A stretch of 64,000 nt of DNA. It comes from Paraglaciecola sp. Its GTDB lineage: Bacteria; Pseudomonadota; Gammaproteobacteria; Enterobacterales; Alteromonadaceae. The stretch lies in NCBI RefSeq assembly GCF_030730205.1, contig NZ_JANQVQ010000019.1, positions 66,825 through 130,824 of the forward strand. The letters are read 5' to 3'. Shown here in pieces: positions 26,057 to 34,947 of the stretch. The notes under the pieces were generated by a model that saw only the letters and a program-made list of their open reading frames with translations, did no database searches and was not told the DNA's origin. Position 1 is the stretch's first letter. Every line of letters begins with the position of its first letter. A program made the position numbers and the translations under genes.

Positions 26057-27373
26057 TTAGGGTATTTTTGCAGGCAACAAAGTGCCTGTTACTTCTCCAA
26101 ACCCAATTCGTTTGGCGCCTTGTTTGGCGCAATGGCCGCGCATAATAACGGTATCTCCATCTTCTAGAAAGCTGCGCGTCTCACCATTTTTCAGGGTTAC
26201 AGCTTGCTTACCCCCTTGGCTTAACTCAAGTAATGAACCCGCTTCACTGGCATGGGGGCCAGATTGAGTGCCACTACCGAGTAAATCACCTGGGCGCATA
26301 TTACAGCCATTTATCGTATGGTGAGCGAGCATCTGAGCCACTGACCAGTAAGAATGTTTAAAGTTAGTGGTGGCCAAACATTCAGCTTCTTCATTATTTT
26401 TTCGCATTTTTGCTGTACTGATGGCAACTTCTAATACGATGTCTAAACCGCCACGTTGACGGTTTTTATCTGATTCTAAATAAGGCATGGGCTGAGGATG
26501 ATCTTCGGCTCTGGTCCACGGTGTAGTAAAAGGTGCTAAGGCCTCAAAAGTAATTACCCAAGGCGAGACCGTTGAGGCGAAGTTCTTTGACAAAAAGGGT
26601 CCTAATGGTTGATATTCCCACGCTTGAATATCACGAGCCGACCAATCATTAAATAGGCATAAGCCAAAAACATGTTGGTCAGCATCATCAATAGCAATTC
26701 TGTCTCCTAAAGCGTTGCCACGACCAACAAAAATCCCTAGTTCTAACTCATAGTCAATTTTTTGGGCGGGGCCAAACTGTGGTTCACTAGCCGTTGGTGG
26801 GCGAGTTTGTCCACAGGGACGGTGGAATTGTTGGCCCGACACTGCAATCGACGAACTGCGGCCATGATAACCAATGGGCACCCATTGATAATTAGGTAGT
26901 AAGGGATTGTCGGGGCGAAACTGTTTACCCACATTTGTCGCATGATAAATCGAGCTATAAAAATCAGTGTAGTCACCAATTTGAGCCGGCAGCGCGTATT
27001 CAACGTCTGTCATCGACACCAACGTGCTTTCGATTTCACCTCGTAAAGATGAGCCTACTCGTAAGGCTCTTGATAAATCCAAGCGTAAACTGCTCCAATA
27101 TTCATAACCCAGCGCCATAAGCTCATTCAGCTGAGGTGAGAGACACGTCTTAAGGGCTTGTTCGGTTTTACCCAGAAATAAACCTTTAGTCGCGAGTACT
27201 GAAAGGTCTATAACCTGATCGCCTATGGCCGTGCCAACGCGAAATGCCTCCTGTGACCCATGACGACGAAACACCGCAAAGGGTAAGTTTTGTATCGGAA
27301 AGTCAGTACCTTCTTCATTGGCCGAGCCGAGCCAGCTTTGCAGCGCTGGGTCATGGGTTTCGTTTAATTGCAT
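26057..27373 (-). CDS. fahA: Fumarylacetoacetase
   Basis: Last enzyme of tyrosine/homogentisate catabolism: hydrolyses fumarylacetoacetate to fumarate and acetoacetate. The 438 residues match the eukaryote-like long FahA. The N-terminal SH3-like domain has LPFAVFRR and IGDQVIDL; the catalytic domain has DYTDFYSSIYHATNVGKQFR, VPIGYHGRSSSI, the metal-site ELELGIFVG and DWSARDIQAWEYQPLGPF, and GSGTQSG near the end. It is the third gene of the hpd-VOC-fahA operon, 14 bases after the VOC gene, and ends at a bidirectional terminator. Confidence 0.93.
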   Translation of the reverse strand: MQLNETHDPALQSWLGSANEEGTDFPIQNLPFAVFRRHGSQEAFRVGTAIGDQVIDLSVLATKGLFLGKTEQALKTCLSPQLNELMALGYEYWSSLRLDLSRALRVGSSLRGEIESTLVSMTDVEYALPAQIGDYTDFYSSIYHATNVGKQFRPDNPLLPNYQWVPIGYHGRSSSIAVSGQQFHRPCGQTRPPTASEPQFGPAQKIDYELELGIFVGRGNALGDRIAIDDADQHVFGLCLFNDWSARDIQAWEYQPLGPFLSKNFASTVSPWVITFEALAPFTTPWTRAEDHPQPMPYLESDKNRQRGGLDIVLEVAISTAKMRKNNEEAECLATTNFKHSYWSVAQMLAHHTINGCNMRPGDLLGSGTQSGPHASEAGSLLELSQGGKQAVTLKNGETRSFLEDGDTVIMRGHCAKQGAKRIGFGEVTGTLLPAKIP

Positions 27374-27387
27374 AGATTGAGTATCCT

Positions 27388-27930
27388 TTAATTAGAATGA
27401 GTGAATTCTTTTTCGTGCAGCCATGCCGCATGTTTTGGGGCTTTTTTCGTTTTGCTCCATTCTTCTAACATGGCAGGGGCAACCTCATGCAAGGTTTGCA
27501 TTTCTTCATCTGTGCAGCTGTTAGCCACCAATTCAATACGATGACCGTTAGGATCCCTAAAATAAATAGACTGAAAAATACCGTGATTGGTAGGGCCAAG
27601 TACATCAAGCCCTTGTGCTTCTAATCTTTTCTTAGCGTCGAGTAATTCATCAAAATTGTCGACTTCCATGGCAAAATGCTGAACCCAATCAGGCGTGTTG
27701 CCGTCTCTGCCCATTTTGGGGCTATTGGGTAGTTCAAAGAAGGCCAATACATTGCCCATACCAGCATCTAAAAATACATGCATATACGGATCAGGCGCTT
27801 TAGTAGACGGTACGCGGTCTTCGGCAATGGCAAGTACAAAGCCCATGCCCAATACATTTTGATAAAAGTCAACGGTTTCTTTGGCATCGTTGCAGCGATA
27901 CGCCACATGATGAATGCGTTTAATTTTCAT
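27388..27930 (-). CDS. VOC family metalloprotein in the hpd operon
   Basis: A single-polypeptide vicinal-oxygen-chelate protein of 180 residues. The start at 27930 is chosen because AAGGAGC lies ten bases before it; a longer frame begins at 27963 inside hpd without such a site. Metal-ligand candidates follow the VOC pattern: H8 (IHHVAYRC), H85 (VQHFAMEV) and E133 (GHRIELV). The motif FYQNVLGM is that of glyoxalase and extradiol dioxygenase folds. Its place between 4-hydroxyphenylpyruvate dioxygenase and fumarylacetoacetase, where homogentisate 1,2-dioxygenase might be expected, points to tyrosine catabolism, but the reaction is unknown. Confidence 0.8.
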   Translation of the reverse strand: MKIKRIHHVAYRCNDAKETVDFYQNVLGMGFVLAIAEDRVPSTKAPDPYMHVFLDAGMGNVLAFFELPNSPKMGRDGNTPDWVQHFAMEVDNFDELLDAKKRLEAQGLDVLGPTNHGIFQSIYFRDPNGHRIELVANSCTDEEMQTLHEVAPAMLEEWSKTKKAPKHAAWLHEKEFTHSN

Positions 27931-27943
27931 AGATGTGCTCCTT

Positions 27944-29032
27944 TTACACCGCAATTCGATCATCTGTTGTTAGTACACCACGACGAATTTGGTCTCGTTC
28001 AATTGATTCAAACAGAGCTTTGAAATTCCCTTCGCCAAAGCCTTCATCACCCTTACGTTGAATAAATTCAAAAAAGATGGGGCCGATAGCGTTTTCAGAA
28101 AAAATTTGTAGCAACAAACGCGGGGAGCTGCCATCCGTTGTGCCGTCTAGCAAGATGCCACGACGTTTTAATTCCGACACATCTTGGCCATGACCAGGTA
28201 GTCGGTCTGCAAGCATTTCATAATAGGTTTCGGGTGGCGCGGTCATAAATTGAGTACCGCAGGCTTTTAGCTTGTCCCAGCAGGCTAATAAATCGTCGCA
28301 AATAAAGGCAATGTGCTGAATTCCTTCACCATTGTATTTCATCAAAAATTCTTCAATCTGCCCGTTACTGCCAGACTCTTCGTTGAGTGGAATGCGAATT
28401 TTACCATCAGGAGCCGTCATGGCCTTTGAGGTTAAACCGGTATATTCGCCTTTGATGTCAAAGTAACGAATTTCTCTAAAGTTAAACAATTTTTCGTAGT
28501 AGTCAGCCCAAAATTTCATGCGGCCTTTGTATACATTATGAGTGAGATGGTCGATTAATTTAAAGCCGCAGCCCTCAGGGTTACGCTCCACGCCGGGTAT
28601 AAATTCAAAGTCGATGTCATAAATCGATAAGCCTTCTTCGTAACGGTCAATCAAATAGATTATGGCACCGCCAATACCGCGAATTGCGGGCAATTTAAGT
28701 TCCATCGGCCCACATGGGATCTCAATGGGCTGGGCACCTAAATCAAGTGCACGTTTGTAGGCAGCGCGGGCACAGCGCACTCTAAATGCCATACCACATG
28801 CCGACGGACCGTGTTCATCCGCGTAATATGCAGCCGGCGATTTTGCAGCATAATTAATGATGATATTGATTTCTCCCTGGCGCCATAAATCAACATCTTT
28901 AGAGCGGTGGCTGGCAACATGGATAAACCCCATGGTGATAAATACGGGCTCTAAGACGCCTTTCTCTTTCGCAGCAAATTCGATAAATTCAAAGCCATCG
29001 AGTCCCATGGGGTTGTCAAATAAATCTGTCAT
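27944..29032 (-). CDS. hpd: 4-Hydroxyphenylpyruvate dioxygenase
   Basis: Fe(II) enzyme that makes homogentisate from 4-hydroxyphenylpyruvate. The 362-residue product has the usual two VOC domains. Iron ligands: H in [15 protein letters not shown] in [13 protein letters not shown] and E in [12 protein letters not shown]. The C-terminal gating helix [22 protein letters not shown] is present. It is the first gene of the operon, with the VOC gene starting 13 bases after the stop. A divergent Lrp-type regulator starts 166 bases away, with an AT-rich palindrome in the gap. Confidence 0.94.
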   Translation of the reverse strand: MTDLFDNPMGLDGFEFIEFAAKEKGVLEPVFITMGFIHVASHRSKDVDLWRQGEINIIINYAAKSPAAYYADEHGPSACGMAFRVRCARAAYKRALDLGAQPIEIPCGPMELKLPAIRGIGGAIIYLIDRYEEGLSIYDIDFEFIPGVERNPEGCGFKLIDHLTHNVYKGRMKFWADYYEKLFNFREIRYFDIKGEYTGLTSKAMTAPDGKIRIPLNEESGSNGQIEEFLMKYNGEGIQHIAFICDDLLACWDKLKACGTQFMTAPPETYYEMLADRLPGHGQDVSELKRRGILLDGTTDGSSPRLLLQIFSENAIGPIFFEFIQRKGDEGFGEGNFKALFESIERDQIRRGVLTTDDRIAV

Positions 29033-29163
29033 CGCTAATCCTCTTATTGGTTGTTCGTAAATAGCAGTTATTTGCCTGATTTCTATTGGCTACTTTACTC
29101 CCTGTTAAAGGCTATTTTCTGTTTATATTTGCTTGATAATGGGTATTACGTGGCATAATCTGT

Positions 29164-29179
29164 TAATAATTTATTATTA
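29164..29179. promoter_or_regulatory. AT-rich palindrome between hpd and the Lrp gene
   Basis: TAATAAT-TT-ATTATTA, perfect 7-bp arms, 18 bases before the Lrp-type start. This is a plausible operator for autoregulation and for control of hpd. Confidence 0.45.
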
Positions 29180-29197
29180 GTAGATGGGATCCACCCT

Positions 29198-29665
29198 ATG
29201 AAGTTATCTCGAACTGAGTGTGAAATATTGCAGTTATTACAACGAGATGGACGCATGTCTAATGTGGAAATAGCAAACCGAGTGGGCCTGTCAGAATCAC
29301 CCTGTTTAAGGCGGATTAAGGCATTAGAGAGTGCAGGGGTCATTGACCACTATTCAGCGAATCTGAATCAACGATTAATTGGCCTACAGGTAACCTCTTT
29401 TGTGTTAGTTTCCCTTGAGAAACATGATGAATCTAAGCGCATCACGTTCTTAAAAGAGGTTGAAGAGCAAGAATATATAATCGAATGCCATGCCACTACG
29501 GGCAGTTACGATTATTTAATGAAGGTGGTGGCGACCAGCATGGATCATTTTTCTGATCTGTGTATGAATAAAATATTAAAATTTGCTGGTGTCATGAATA
29601 TTGAATCCCAGTTTAGCCTCAAAGTGATTAAAGCCAGCAGTGCTTTGCCAGTAAAAAGCGCTTAA
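29198..29665 (+). CDS. Lrp/AsnC family regulator of the hpd operon
   Basis: A 155-residue regulator with N-terminal helix-turn-helix (RDGRMSNVEIANRVGLSESP, then CLRRIKALE) and C-terminal RAM domain, including ECHATTGSYDYLMKVVA. The CLRRIK-x-LE form is typical of AsnC-family proteins controlling amino-acid catabolism. Being divergent from hpd, it probably senses tyrosine, phenylalanine or a keto-acid derivative. It is convergent with a sulfotransferase gene 22 bases away. Confidence 0.87.
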   Translation: MKLSRTECEILQLLQRDGRMSNVEIANRVGLSESPCLRRIKALESAGVIDHYSANLNQRLIGLQVTSFVLVSLEKHDESKRITFLKEVEEQEYIIECHATTGSYDYLMKVVATSMDHFSDLCMNKILKFAGVMNIESQFSLKVIKASSALPVKSA

Positions 29666-29687
29666 TGAAAAATAACATTGCTGTTGC

Positions 29688-30623
29688 TCATGCCCCAGAA
29701 AATTGAACCGGTTTTGCTAATGCCAAAACGCGCTTTCTGGACGACTCATCAATCAGTGTCTCATTTGCATATTGGCTAACAAGCGCGTTAATTTGCTTTA
29801 ACTGAGGCATCACAAGCTCTTTGTCTTTTGCTGATAAATTAAACTGGTTGAGGACCTTGATTAAGCTAATCGACACGTTATTTAAACTAGCATTTTGACG
29901 GGGCGTCGGGTTGTCGTGCGCAGTTGCCAACCCCAGTTTTTGACTCACCTGTTGCACTACATCGCCTTCGTATTCGAACACTGACACCTTGGTTTTGCCA
30001 AACAAATCTTGGCAATCTGCAACAAAACCTTGGTAATTTAGATGTTGTGCAAACCACTCAATCTCTAACATTTTCGCAAAAGATAAATCTTTGCCATAAC
30101 AAGGGTTTCCCTCGACTTGTGGGTTTCGAATACATTGCTTGTAATAGCTTTCAATAAAGCCTAATGGTTCACGAAACCACACCCAAATTTTAATATCGAA
30201 TAATTGATTAAGCTCAGTCAGGATGGTGTGTGCCGACGCGGGTAAATCCCACCAATAATTATAAATGCCCTCCGAAGACAAAATGATGGTGTGGGTGTCG
30301 GGTTTTATTTGGGAAATAATGTTTTTAAAGTTGGCCAAAAAGTGTGGTAGGTGGTTGGAGGCGAGGTTTTTTTCAAACCACTGATGTGCTGGAGCGTGTG
30401 GGTTGGGTATTCGGTCCAGATTATGCGGATATAAAATCCCTTTTCCTCGCAATTTCCGCTGTTTTTTACTTAGGTAGGTTTGCAGGCTAGTGGTGCCTGT
30501 CTTTGGCGTGCCAGCGTGAATAATAAGTGTGTGTTTTTCAATATTGAGTCCAGTTAATGACCCTCTAAAACTGACAAGTAAATCAGCCAATTCTGTCAAC
30601 ATTTCAATAGAGGTGTGTTTCAT
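29688..30623 (-). CDS. Sulfotransferase family protein
   Basis: A cytoplasmic PAPS-dependent sulfotransferase is predicted. The 5'-phosphosulfate loop is HAGTPKTGTTSLQTYL (P-K-T-G-T-T), and the 3'-phosphate-binding region is VWFREPLGFIESYYKQCIRN with the conserved R and S. The 311 residues lack a signal peptide. In marine bacteria such genes often serve capsule or exopolysaccharide sulfation, but no polysaccharide genes are beside it here. It is a single gene convergent with the hpd regulator. Confidence 0.75.
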   Translation of the reverse strand: MKHTSIEMLTELADLLVSFRGSLTGLNIEKHTLIIHAGTPKTGTTSLQTYLSKKQRKLRGKGILYPHNLDRIPNPHAPAHQWFEKNLASNHLPHFLANFKNIISQIKPDTHTIILSSEGIYNYWWDLPASAHTILTELNQLFDIKIWVWFREPLGFIESYYKQCIRNPQVEGNPCYGKDLSFAKMLEIEWFAQHLNYQGFVADCQDLFGKTKVSVFEYEGDVVQQVSQKLGLATAHDNPTPRQNASLNNVSISLIKVLNQFNLSAKDKELVMPQLKQINALVSQYANETLIDESSRKRVLALAKPVQFSGA

Positions 30624-30840
30624 TTTCTAATCTGCAAACCTTTATATAACGGTAAAGTCGTGAAGGGTAACACACAGTATTAGCCTGCGGTGCTGAACTT
30701 GATAACTCGTATTTGTAAAATAGCTAAAAACGAGCAGCTGGGCCTTTGAGAATATAAATAATAGTCTTCCCCAGCCAATACCAGCGTAAACTAGAGTGAC
30801 TAGCCCCAACGCTGGCTATGTGCAGTTAAGGCGGGGAGAA

Positions 30841-30969
30841 ATGCTGAATGATGTCAGCGCACCACGTTTAGCGGAAGTACAATACCTACTATTAGTTCGG
30901 GCTATGGCTCTGCAAGCCTGTGCACTAAACAACCCTCAATTAATCAAAGCGCGTTTTCCTGTTTTCTAA
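30841..30969 (+). CDS. Possible 42-residue small protein
   Basis: An ATG at 30841 preceded closely by GGCGGGGAGAA opens a 42-codon frame ending in TAA. The product starts MLNDVSAPRLAEVQYLLL and ends IKARFPVF. I do not recognise it; it could be a real small gene, or the remnant tail of a lost gene in the 620-base gap. It has no obvious transmembrane segment. Confidence 0.3.
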   Translation: MLNDVSAPRLAEVQYLLLVRAMALQACALNNPQLIKARFPVF

Positions 30970-31044
30970 ACCCCTATATTACAAGCTTATTAAAGGCACT
31001 TATTAGCGGCTTACCCGGGCCCTGTACTGTCAATATGATTTTAA

Positions 31045-31130
31045 ACGTGCATAAAAATAGAGCTGTCATTTTATGCATGCTATTTAGTCGTTTTCTGCTA
31101 TATAAGACTTTTAAACATACTATTAACATC
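31045..31130 (+). promoter_or_regulatory. 86-bp promoter element, copy B
   Basis: Second copy of the element at 21873-21958 (67/86 identical, no gaps). It contains the inverted repeat TGCATAAAA (31048-31056) and TTTTATGCA (31069-31077), then TATTTAGTCGTTTT, and ends with CTATTAACATC. It lies 117 bases before the ferulate operon carrier gene. The two inverted repeats keep TGCAT and ATGCA at the same distance although the spacer differs, which suggests a protein-binding site. Confidence 0.6.
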
Positions 31131-31246
31131 TTCGTCACGTAATCGGTTTTACTTTCCATTTATTGGCGTTCCTTGGCTCAAGCTCAACAATTAGCTTGGT
31201 GTTCAGGCATGCGAAGTTTGCCGATCAAACTAACGGATAGTCATAG

Positions 31247-32590
31247 ATGAACCACAGTCCCGCTACCTTACTAAATGATAGTGCCATGAGCCGTCTGCAA
31301 CTCATGGCCGTTATTATTTGTATTGCACTCAATGCTTTAGATGGCTTCGATGTACTGGCCATCAGTTTTGCTTCTCCTGGGATCGCTGCTGAGTGGGGCA
31401 TTAATCGTGCTGAACTTGGGGTAGTGCTAGCCATGGAAATGTTTGGTATGGCGACCGGCTCAGTCATTTTAGGTCATGCAGCTGACCGCTTTGGCCGTAA
31501 ACCGACTATTCAATTTTGTCTTGTCTTAATGACTTCGGGTATGTTTCTAGCTGCCTTAGTGGACACTATAAATCACTTGTTGTTAGTGCGTTTTCTAACA
31601 GGTCTTGGTATTGGGGGTATGTTGGCCTCGACGAATGCCATGGTTGCAGAATTTGCCAATCAAAAATACCGGCATTTGTGTGTCATCATCATGGCAACTG
31701 GTTACCCCATTGGCGCCATTATTGGTGGTTCAGTGGTATCAGTCCTACTTGAAACGCATAGTTGGCGTTCAATATTTATCTTTGGGGGCAGTGTTACTGG
31801 TGTGTTTATGTTTATAGTCGCTTGGTGCTTACCAGAATCGGTTGAGTACTTGTCTAATAAACAGCCGCCACACGCCTTAAAACGAATAAATATTATTTTG
31901 CAAAAAATGGGTCATGCCAGTATTGAGCAGCTGCCCAGCAAAGTGCATCAAATTAAACAGTCTAGTTTTAAAGTCTTGGCCTCAAAAGAGTTTCGAGCAC
32001 TGACCCTGTTGTTAATGCTGGCTTATTTTGCACAGATCATGACTTTCTATTTTATTCTCAAGTGGATCCCCAAATTTGTAGTCGACATGGGATTCGAACC
32101 TGCCAATGCGGGTCAAGTACTCGTGTGGGCAAACGTAGGCGGTGCTATTGGCGCAATTTTGCTAGGCTTAATGGCCAGCCGTATCAAGCTGCGTCGACTG
32201 CTAATTGTCGTGTTGGCCTTATCTTTTGTCATGGTCTCAATATTTGGTATGGGCTATTCCTCCTTGAGTAGTTTGGCCATTGTTTCAGCCGCAACCGGCT
32301 TTTTCACCAATGCTGGTGTAGTGGGTTTATATGCCTTAATGGCGCAAAGTTTCCCCTCAGATGTTCGAGCCAGCGGCACGGGCGTGGTGATTGGTTTTGG
32401 TCGCGGCGGCGCAGCGTTAAGCCCCATCATAGCTGGCTATTTGTTTACTGCGGGTGTTGGTTTGCAAGGTGTAGCCATGGTAATGGGAGCAGGTGCCTTA
32501 GTTTCGGCAGTGGCCATCATTTTGATTGGACTCAGACAGAAAAAACACGGCTCAAGCCCAAAGTTGGTAGTAACACAGAATCTCAGTTAG
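31247..32590 (+). CDS. Aromatic-acid MFS transporter (AAHS/PcaK-like)
   Basis: Inner-membrane proton symporter with 12 predicted helices in 447 residues. The first helix has ALNALDGFDVLAISFASPGI, with the DGFD signature of the aromatic acid:H+ symporter family (PcaK, BenK, VanK), and the loop between helices 2 and 3 has GHAADRFGRKP. It is the first gene of the ferulate operon and probably brings ferulate or another hydroxycinnamate or vanillate across the inner membrane. A promoter element shared with the TonB receptor at 22.0 kb lies upstream. The start ATG has no strong ribosome-binding site. Confidence 0.87.
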   Translation: MNHSPATLLNDSAMSRLQLMAVIICIALNALDGFDVLAISFASPGIAAEWGINRAELGVVLAMEMFGMATGSVILGHAADRFGRKPTIQFCLVLMTSGMFLAALVDTINHLLLVRFLTGLGIGGMLASTNAMVAEFANQKYRHLCVIIMATGYPIGAIIGGSVVSVLLETHSWRSIFIFGGSVTGVFMFIVAWCLPESVEYLSNKQPPHALKRINIILQKMGHASIEQLPSKVHQIKQSSFKVLASKEFRALTLLLMLAYFAQIMTFYFILKWIPKFVVDMGFEPANAGQVLVWANVGGAIGAILLGLMASRIKLRRLLIVVLALSFVMVSIFGMGYSSLSSLAIVSAATGFFTNAGVVGLYALMAQSFPSDVRASGTGVVIGFGRGGAALSPIIAGYLFTAGVGLQGVAMVMGAGALVSAVAIILIGLRQKKHGSSPKLVVTQNLS

Positions 32591-32626
32591 GTGGCAACAC
32601 CTTAGAATAAGTAAAAAGGTAAGACA

Positions 32627-34027
32627 ATGACAAATTTTAAGAGAATGAATCCACTTACAGGTGAGTTAGCCAGCGAAGCCTTAGCGATGCAAGTCACAGA
32701 TATGGCAGCGATTGCACAAAACGCCCAACAAGGTTTTAAGCAGTGGTCACTTGTCGGTCCAAATGGACGCCGGGCTATATTGAATAAAGCAGCTGGCGCA
32801 CTTGAAGCTCGTCAAGATGCTTTTGTTGCCGCGATGATGAGCGAAACTGGCTCGACAGCCGGCTGGGCTATGTTTAATTTAGGCTTGGCTGCCTCAATGT
32901 TGCGCGAGGCAGCCTCTTTGACGACCCAGATTAGCGGGGAGATTATTCCCTCAGATAAACCAGGCTGTTTGGCCATGGCCCAGCGAGTCCCGGTTGGCGT
33001 TATTTTGGGTATAGCACCTTGGAATGCGCCAATTATTCTTGGCGTGCGGGCAATTTCAACTGCATTGGCTTGTGGTAATGCCGTGATATTGAAAGCCTCT
33101 GAGATTTGCCCGCATACCCATTCGTTAATCATTGAAGCCTTAGCAGACGCTGGATTTCCGGAAGGTACAGTTAATATTGTCACCAATGCCCCAGAAGATG
33201 CGGGTGATGTGGTAGGGGCCCTTATTGATCATCCAGCCGTTAAGCGTATCAACTTCACCGGCTCTACGGCCGTAGGACGCATTATAGCTCGCCGAGCCGC
33301 TGAAAATCTCAAACCTTGTTTGCTGGAACTAGGCGGCAAAGCACCCATGCTGATATTAGCCGACGCTGATCTTGATGAAGCAGTAAAAGCAGCCGCTTTT
33401 GGCGCGTTCATGAATCAAGGACAAATTTGTATGTCTACCGAGCGCTTAATTGTAGTGGATGCCGTGGCAGACGACTTCGCACAACGCTTTAAACAGAAAG
33501 TGCACACTATGCCCACCGGCGACCCTCGTGAAGGCAATACCCCATTAGGTGCGGTTGTTGATGAAAAAACCGTTTTAAAGGTCAATAGCTTAATCGAAGA
33601 TGCGGTATCTAAAGGAGCAACTATCTTAGTAGGCGGTACAAGTCGCTCTGTACTGATGCAAGCCACCGTGATTGATGGCGTGACTAAAGATATGGCGATA
33701 TACAGCGAAGAAAGTTTTGGACCTGTGGTGGCGATCATTCGAGCCAGCGATGAGCAGCAAGCCATCGATATTGCCAATGATTCTATTTATGGCTTAAGCG
33801 CCGCGGTGTTTACTCAAGATGTAGCACGAGGAATGACCATTGCCACAAAAATCAATAGCGGTATTTGTCATATCAATGGGCCAACGGTTCACGATGAAGC
33901 ACAGATGCCCTTTGGTGGGGTTGGTGCCTCAGGGTACGGCCGCTTTGGTGGTAAAGCCGGTATCGATCAATTCAGTGAACTGCGCTGGATCACGGTAGAG
34001 ACTCAAGCGGGTCATTATCCCATCTAA
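32627..34027 (+). CDS. vdh: Vanillin dehydrogenase (aldehyde dehydrogenase family)
   Basis: NAD(P)-dependent oxidation of vanillin to vanillate. A 466-residue aldehyde dehydrogenase with N133 in APWNAPI, the FTGSTAVGR nucleotide loop, E234 in LELGGKAP and catalytic C268 in NQGQICMSTERLIV. Of the many members of this family, vanillin/benzaldehyde/salicylaldehyde dehydrogenases are of this short type. Its place directly before feruloyl-CoA hydratase/lyase, which makes vanillin, makes the substrate clear. An AAAAAGGT ribosome-binding site precedes the ATG, 36 bases after the carrier gene. Confidence 0.88.
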   Translation: MTNFKRMNPLTGELASEALAMQVTDMAAIAQNAQQGFKQWSLVGPNGRRAILNKAAGALEARQDAFVAAMMSETGSTAGWAMFNLGLAASMLREAASLTTQISGEIIPSDKPGCLAMAQRVPVGVILGIAPWNAPIILGVRAISTALACGNAVILKASEICPHTHSLIIEALADAGFPEGTVNIVTNAPEDAGDVVGALIDHPAVKRINFTGSTAVGRIIARRAAENLKPCLLELGGKAPMLILADADLDEAVKAAAFGAFMNQGQICMSTERLIVVDAVADDFAQRFKQKVHTMPTGDPREGNTPLGAVVDEKTVLKVNSLIEDAVSKGATILVGGTSRSVLMQATVIDGVTKDMAIYSEESFGPVVAIIRASDEQQAIDIANDSIYGLSAAVFTQDVARGMTIATKINSGICHINGPTVHDEAQMPFGGVGASGYGRFGGKAGIDQFSELRWITVETQAGHYPI

Positions 34028-34092
34028 GGTTAACGTAAACCTTGCACCGCAACTTAATTAAAACACATTCAATTGATATAAAGGAAAGTCCA

Positions 34093-34932
34093 ATGAGCAC
34101 TGAAAGAACCGAACAAGAAACCGTGGCGTTTGTGGTAGAAAATAACATCGCTTGGGTGAAATTTAATCGCCCTGAAAAACGTAATTGCATGAGTCCAAAG
34201 CTGAATCGCCAAATGCAGCGAGTACTCGACGAGTTGGAGTTTCGCGCTGATGTTGGCGTCGTCGTACTAACAGGAGAAGGCACGTCGTGGTCTGCAGGGA
34301 TGGATTTAAAAGAGTACTTTCGTGAAAACGAAGGCAAGGGTTTAGGCGCAACCCGCCAAGCCCAGCGTGAAGCTTACGGTTGGTGGCGCAGCTTGCGTTG
34401 GTATCAAAAACCCACTATTGCCATGGTAAACGGTTGGTGTTTTGGTGGTGGTTATGGTCCATTGTTTGGTTGTGACTTAGCATTTGCAGCGGAAGATGCC
34501 ACCTTTGGTCTAAGTGAAATCAACTGGGGCATACTACCTGGTGGTGGTGCCAGTAAAGTGGTGGCTGATTTAATGCCTCTGCGTAAGGCAATGTATCATG
34601 CCATGATGGGTGAAAATATTGACGGTAAAACGGCAGTTGAGTGGGGTTTGGTCAACGAAGCCTTGCCAAGTGAACAACTAAAAGCGCGAGTTGAAGCGGT
34701 ATGTAAGGTATTACTTGCAAAAAACCCAGTGGCATTGAAAGCGACCAAAGACGCCATTCGTCGTGTAAAAGAGATGACTTACGACAATGCCGAAGATTAT
34801 CTAATTAGAGCGCAAGAGGCAGCAAACAGTTACGACAATGAAGGGCGTAAAGAGGGGATTAAACAATTTATTGATGATAAAACCTATAAGCCTGGTTTAG
34901 GCGCATATGATAAGAGCAAGCAAGGCGCTTAA
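34093..34932 (+). CDS. ech: Feruloyl-CoA (p-hydroxycinnamoyl-CoA) hydratase/lyase
   Basis: Crotonase-fold enzyme that hydrates feruloyl-CoA and cleaves it to vanillin and acetyl-CoA. The start at 34093 has AAGGAAAG just before it; an in-frame ATG at 34042 would add 17 unrelated residues. Features: M70 and Y75 in SAGMDLKEYF, oxyanion glycines in NGWCFGGGYG, and E142 in FGLSEINWGILPGG, corresponding to the catalytic Glu143 of the Pseudomonas enzyme. Where that enzyme has Ser123, this one has G122. The 279 residues match the family. It is 15 bases upstream of the synthetase gene. Confidence 0.9.
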   Translation: MSTERTEQETVAFVVENNIAWVKFNRPEKRNCMSPKLNRQMQRVLDELEFRADVGVVVLTGEGTSWSAGMDLKEYFRENEGKGLGATRQAQREAYGWWRSLRWYQKPTIAMVNGWCFGGGYGPLFGCDLAFAAEDATFGLSEINWGILPGGGASKVVADLMPLRKAMYHAMMGENIDGKTAVEWGLVNEALPSEQLKARVEAVCKVLLAKNPVALKATKDAIRRVKEMTYDNAEDYLIRAQEAANSYDNEGRKEGIKQFIDDKTYKPGLGAYDKSKQGA

Positions 34933-34947
34933 GGGAGACGACAAACC

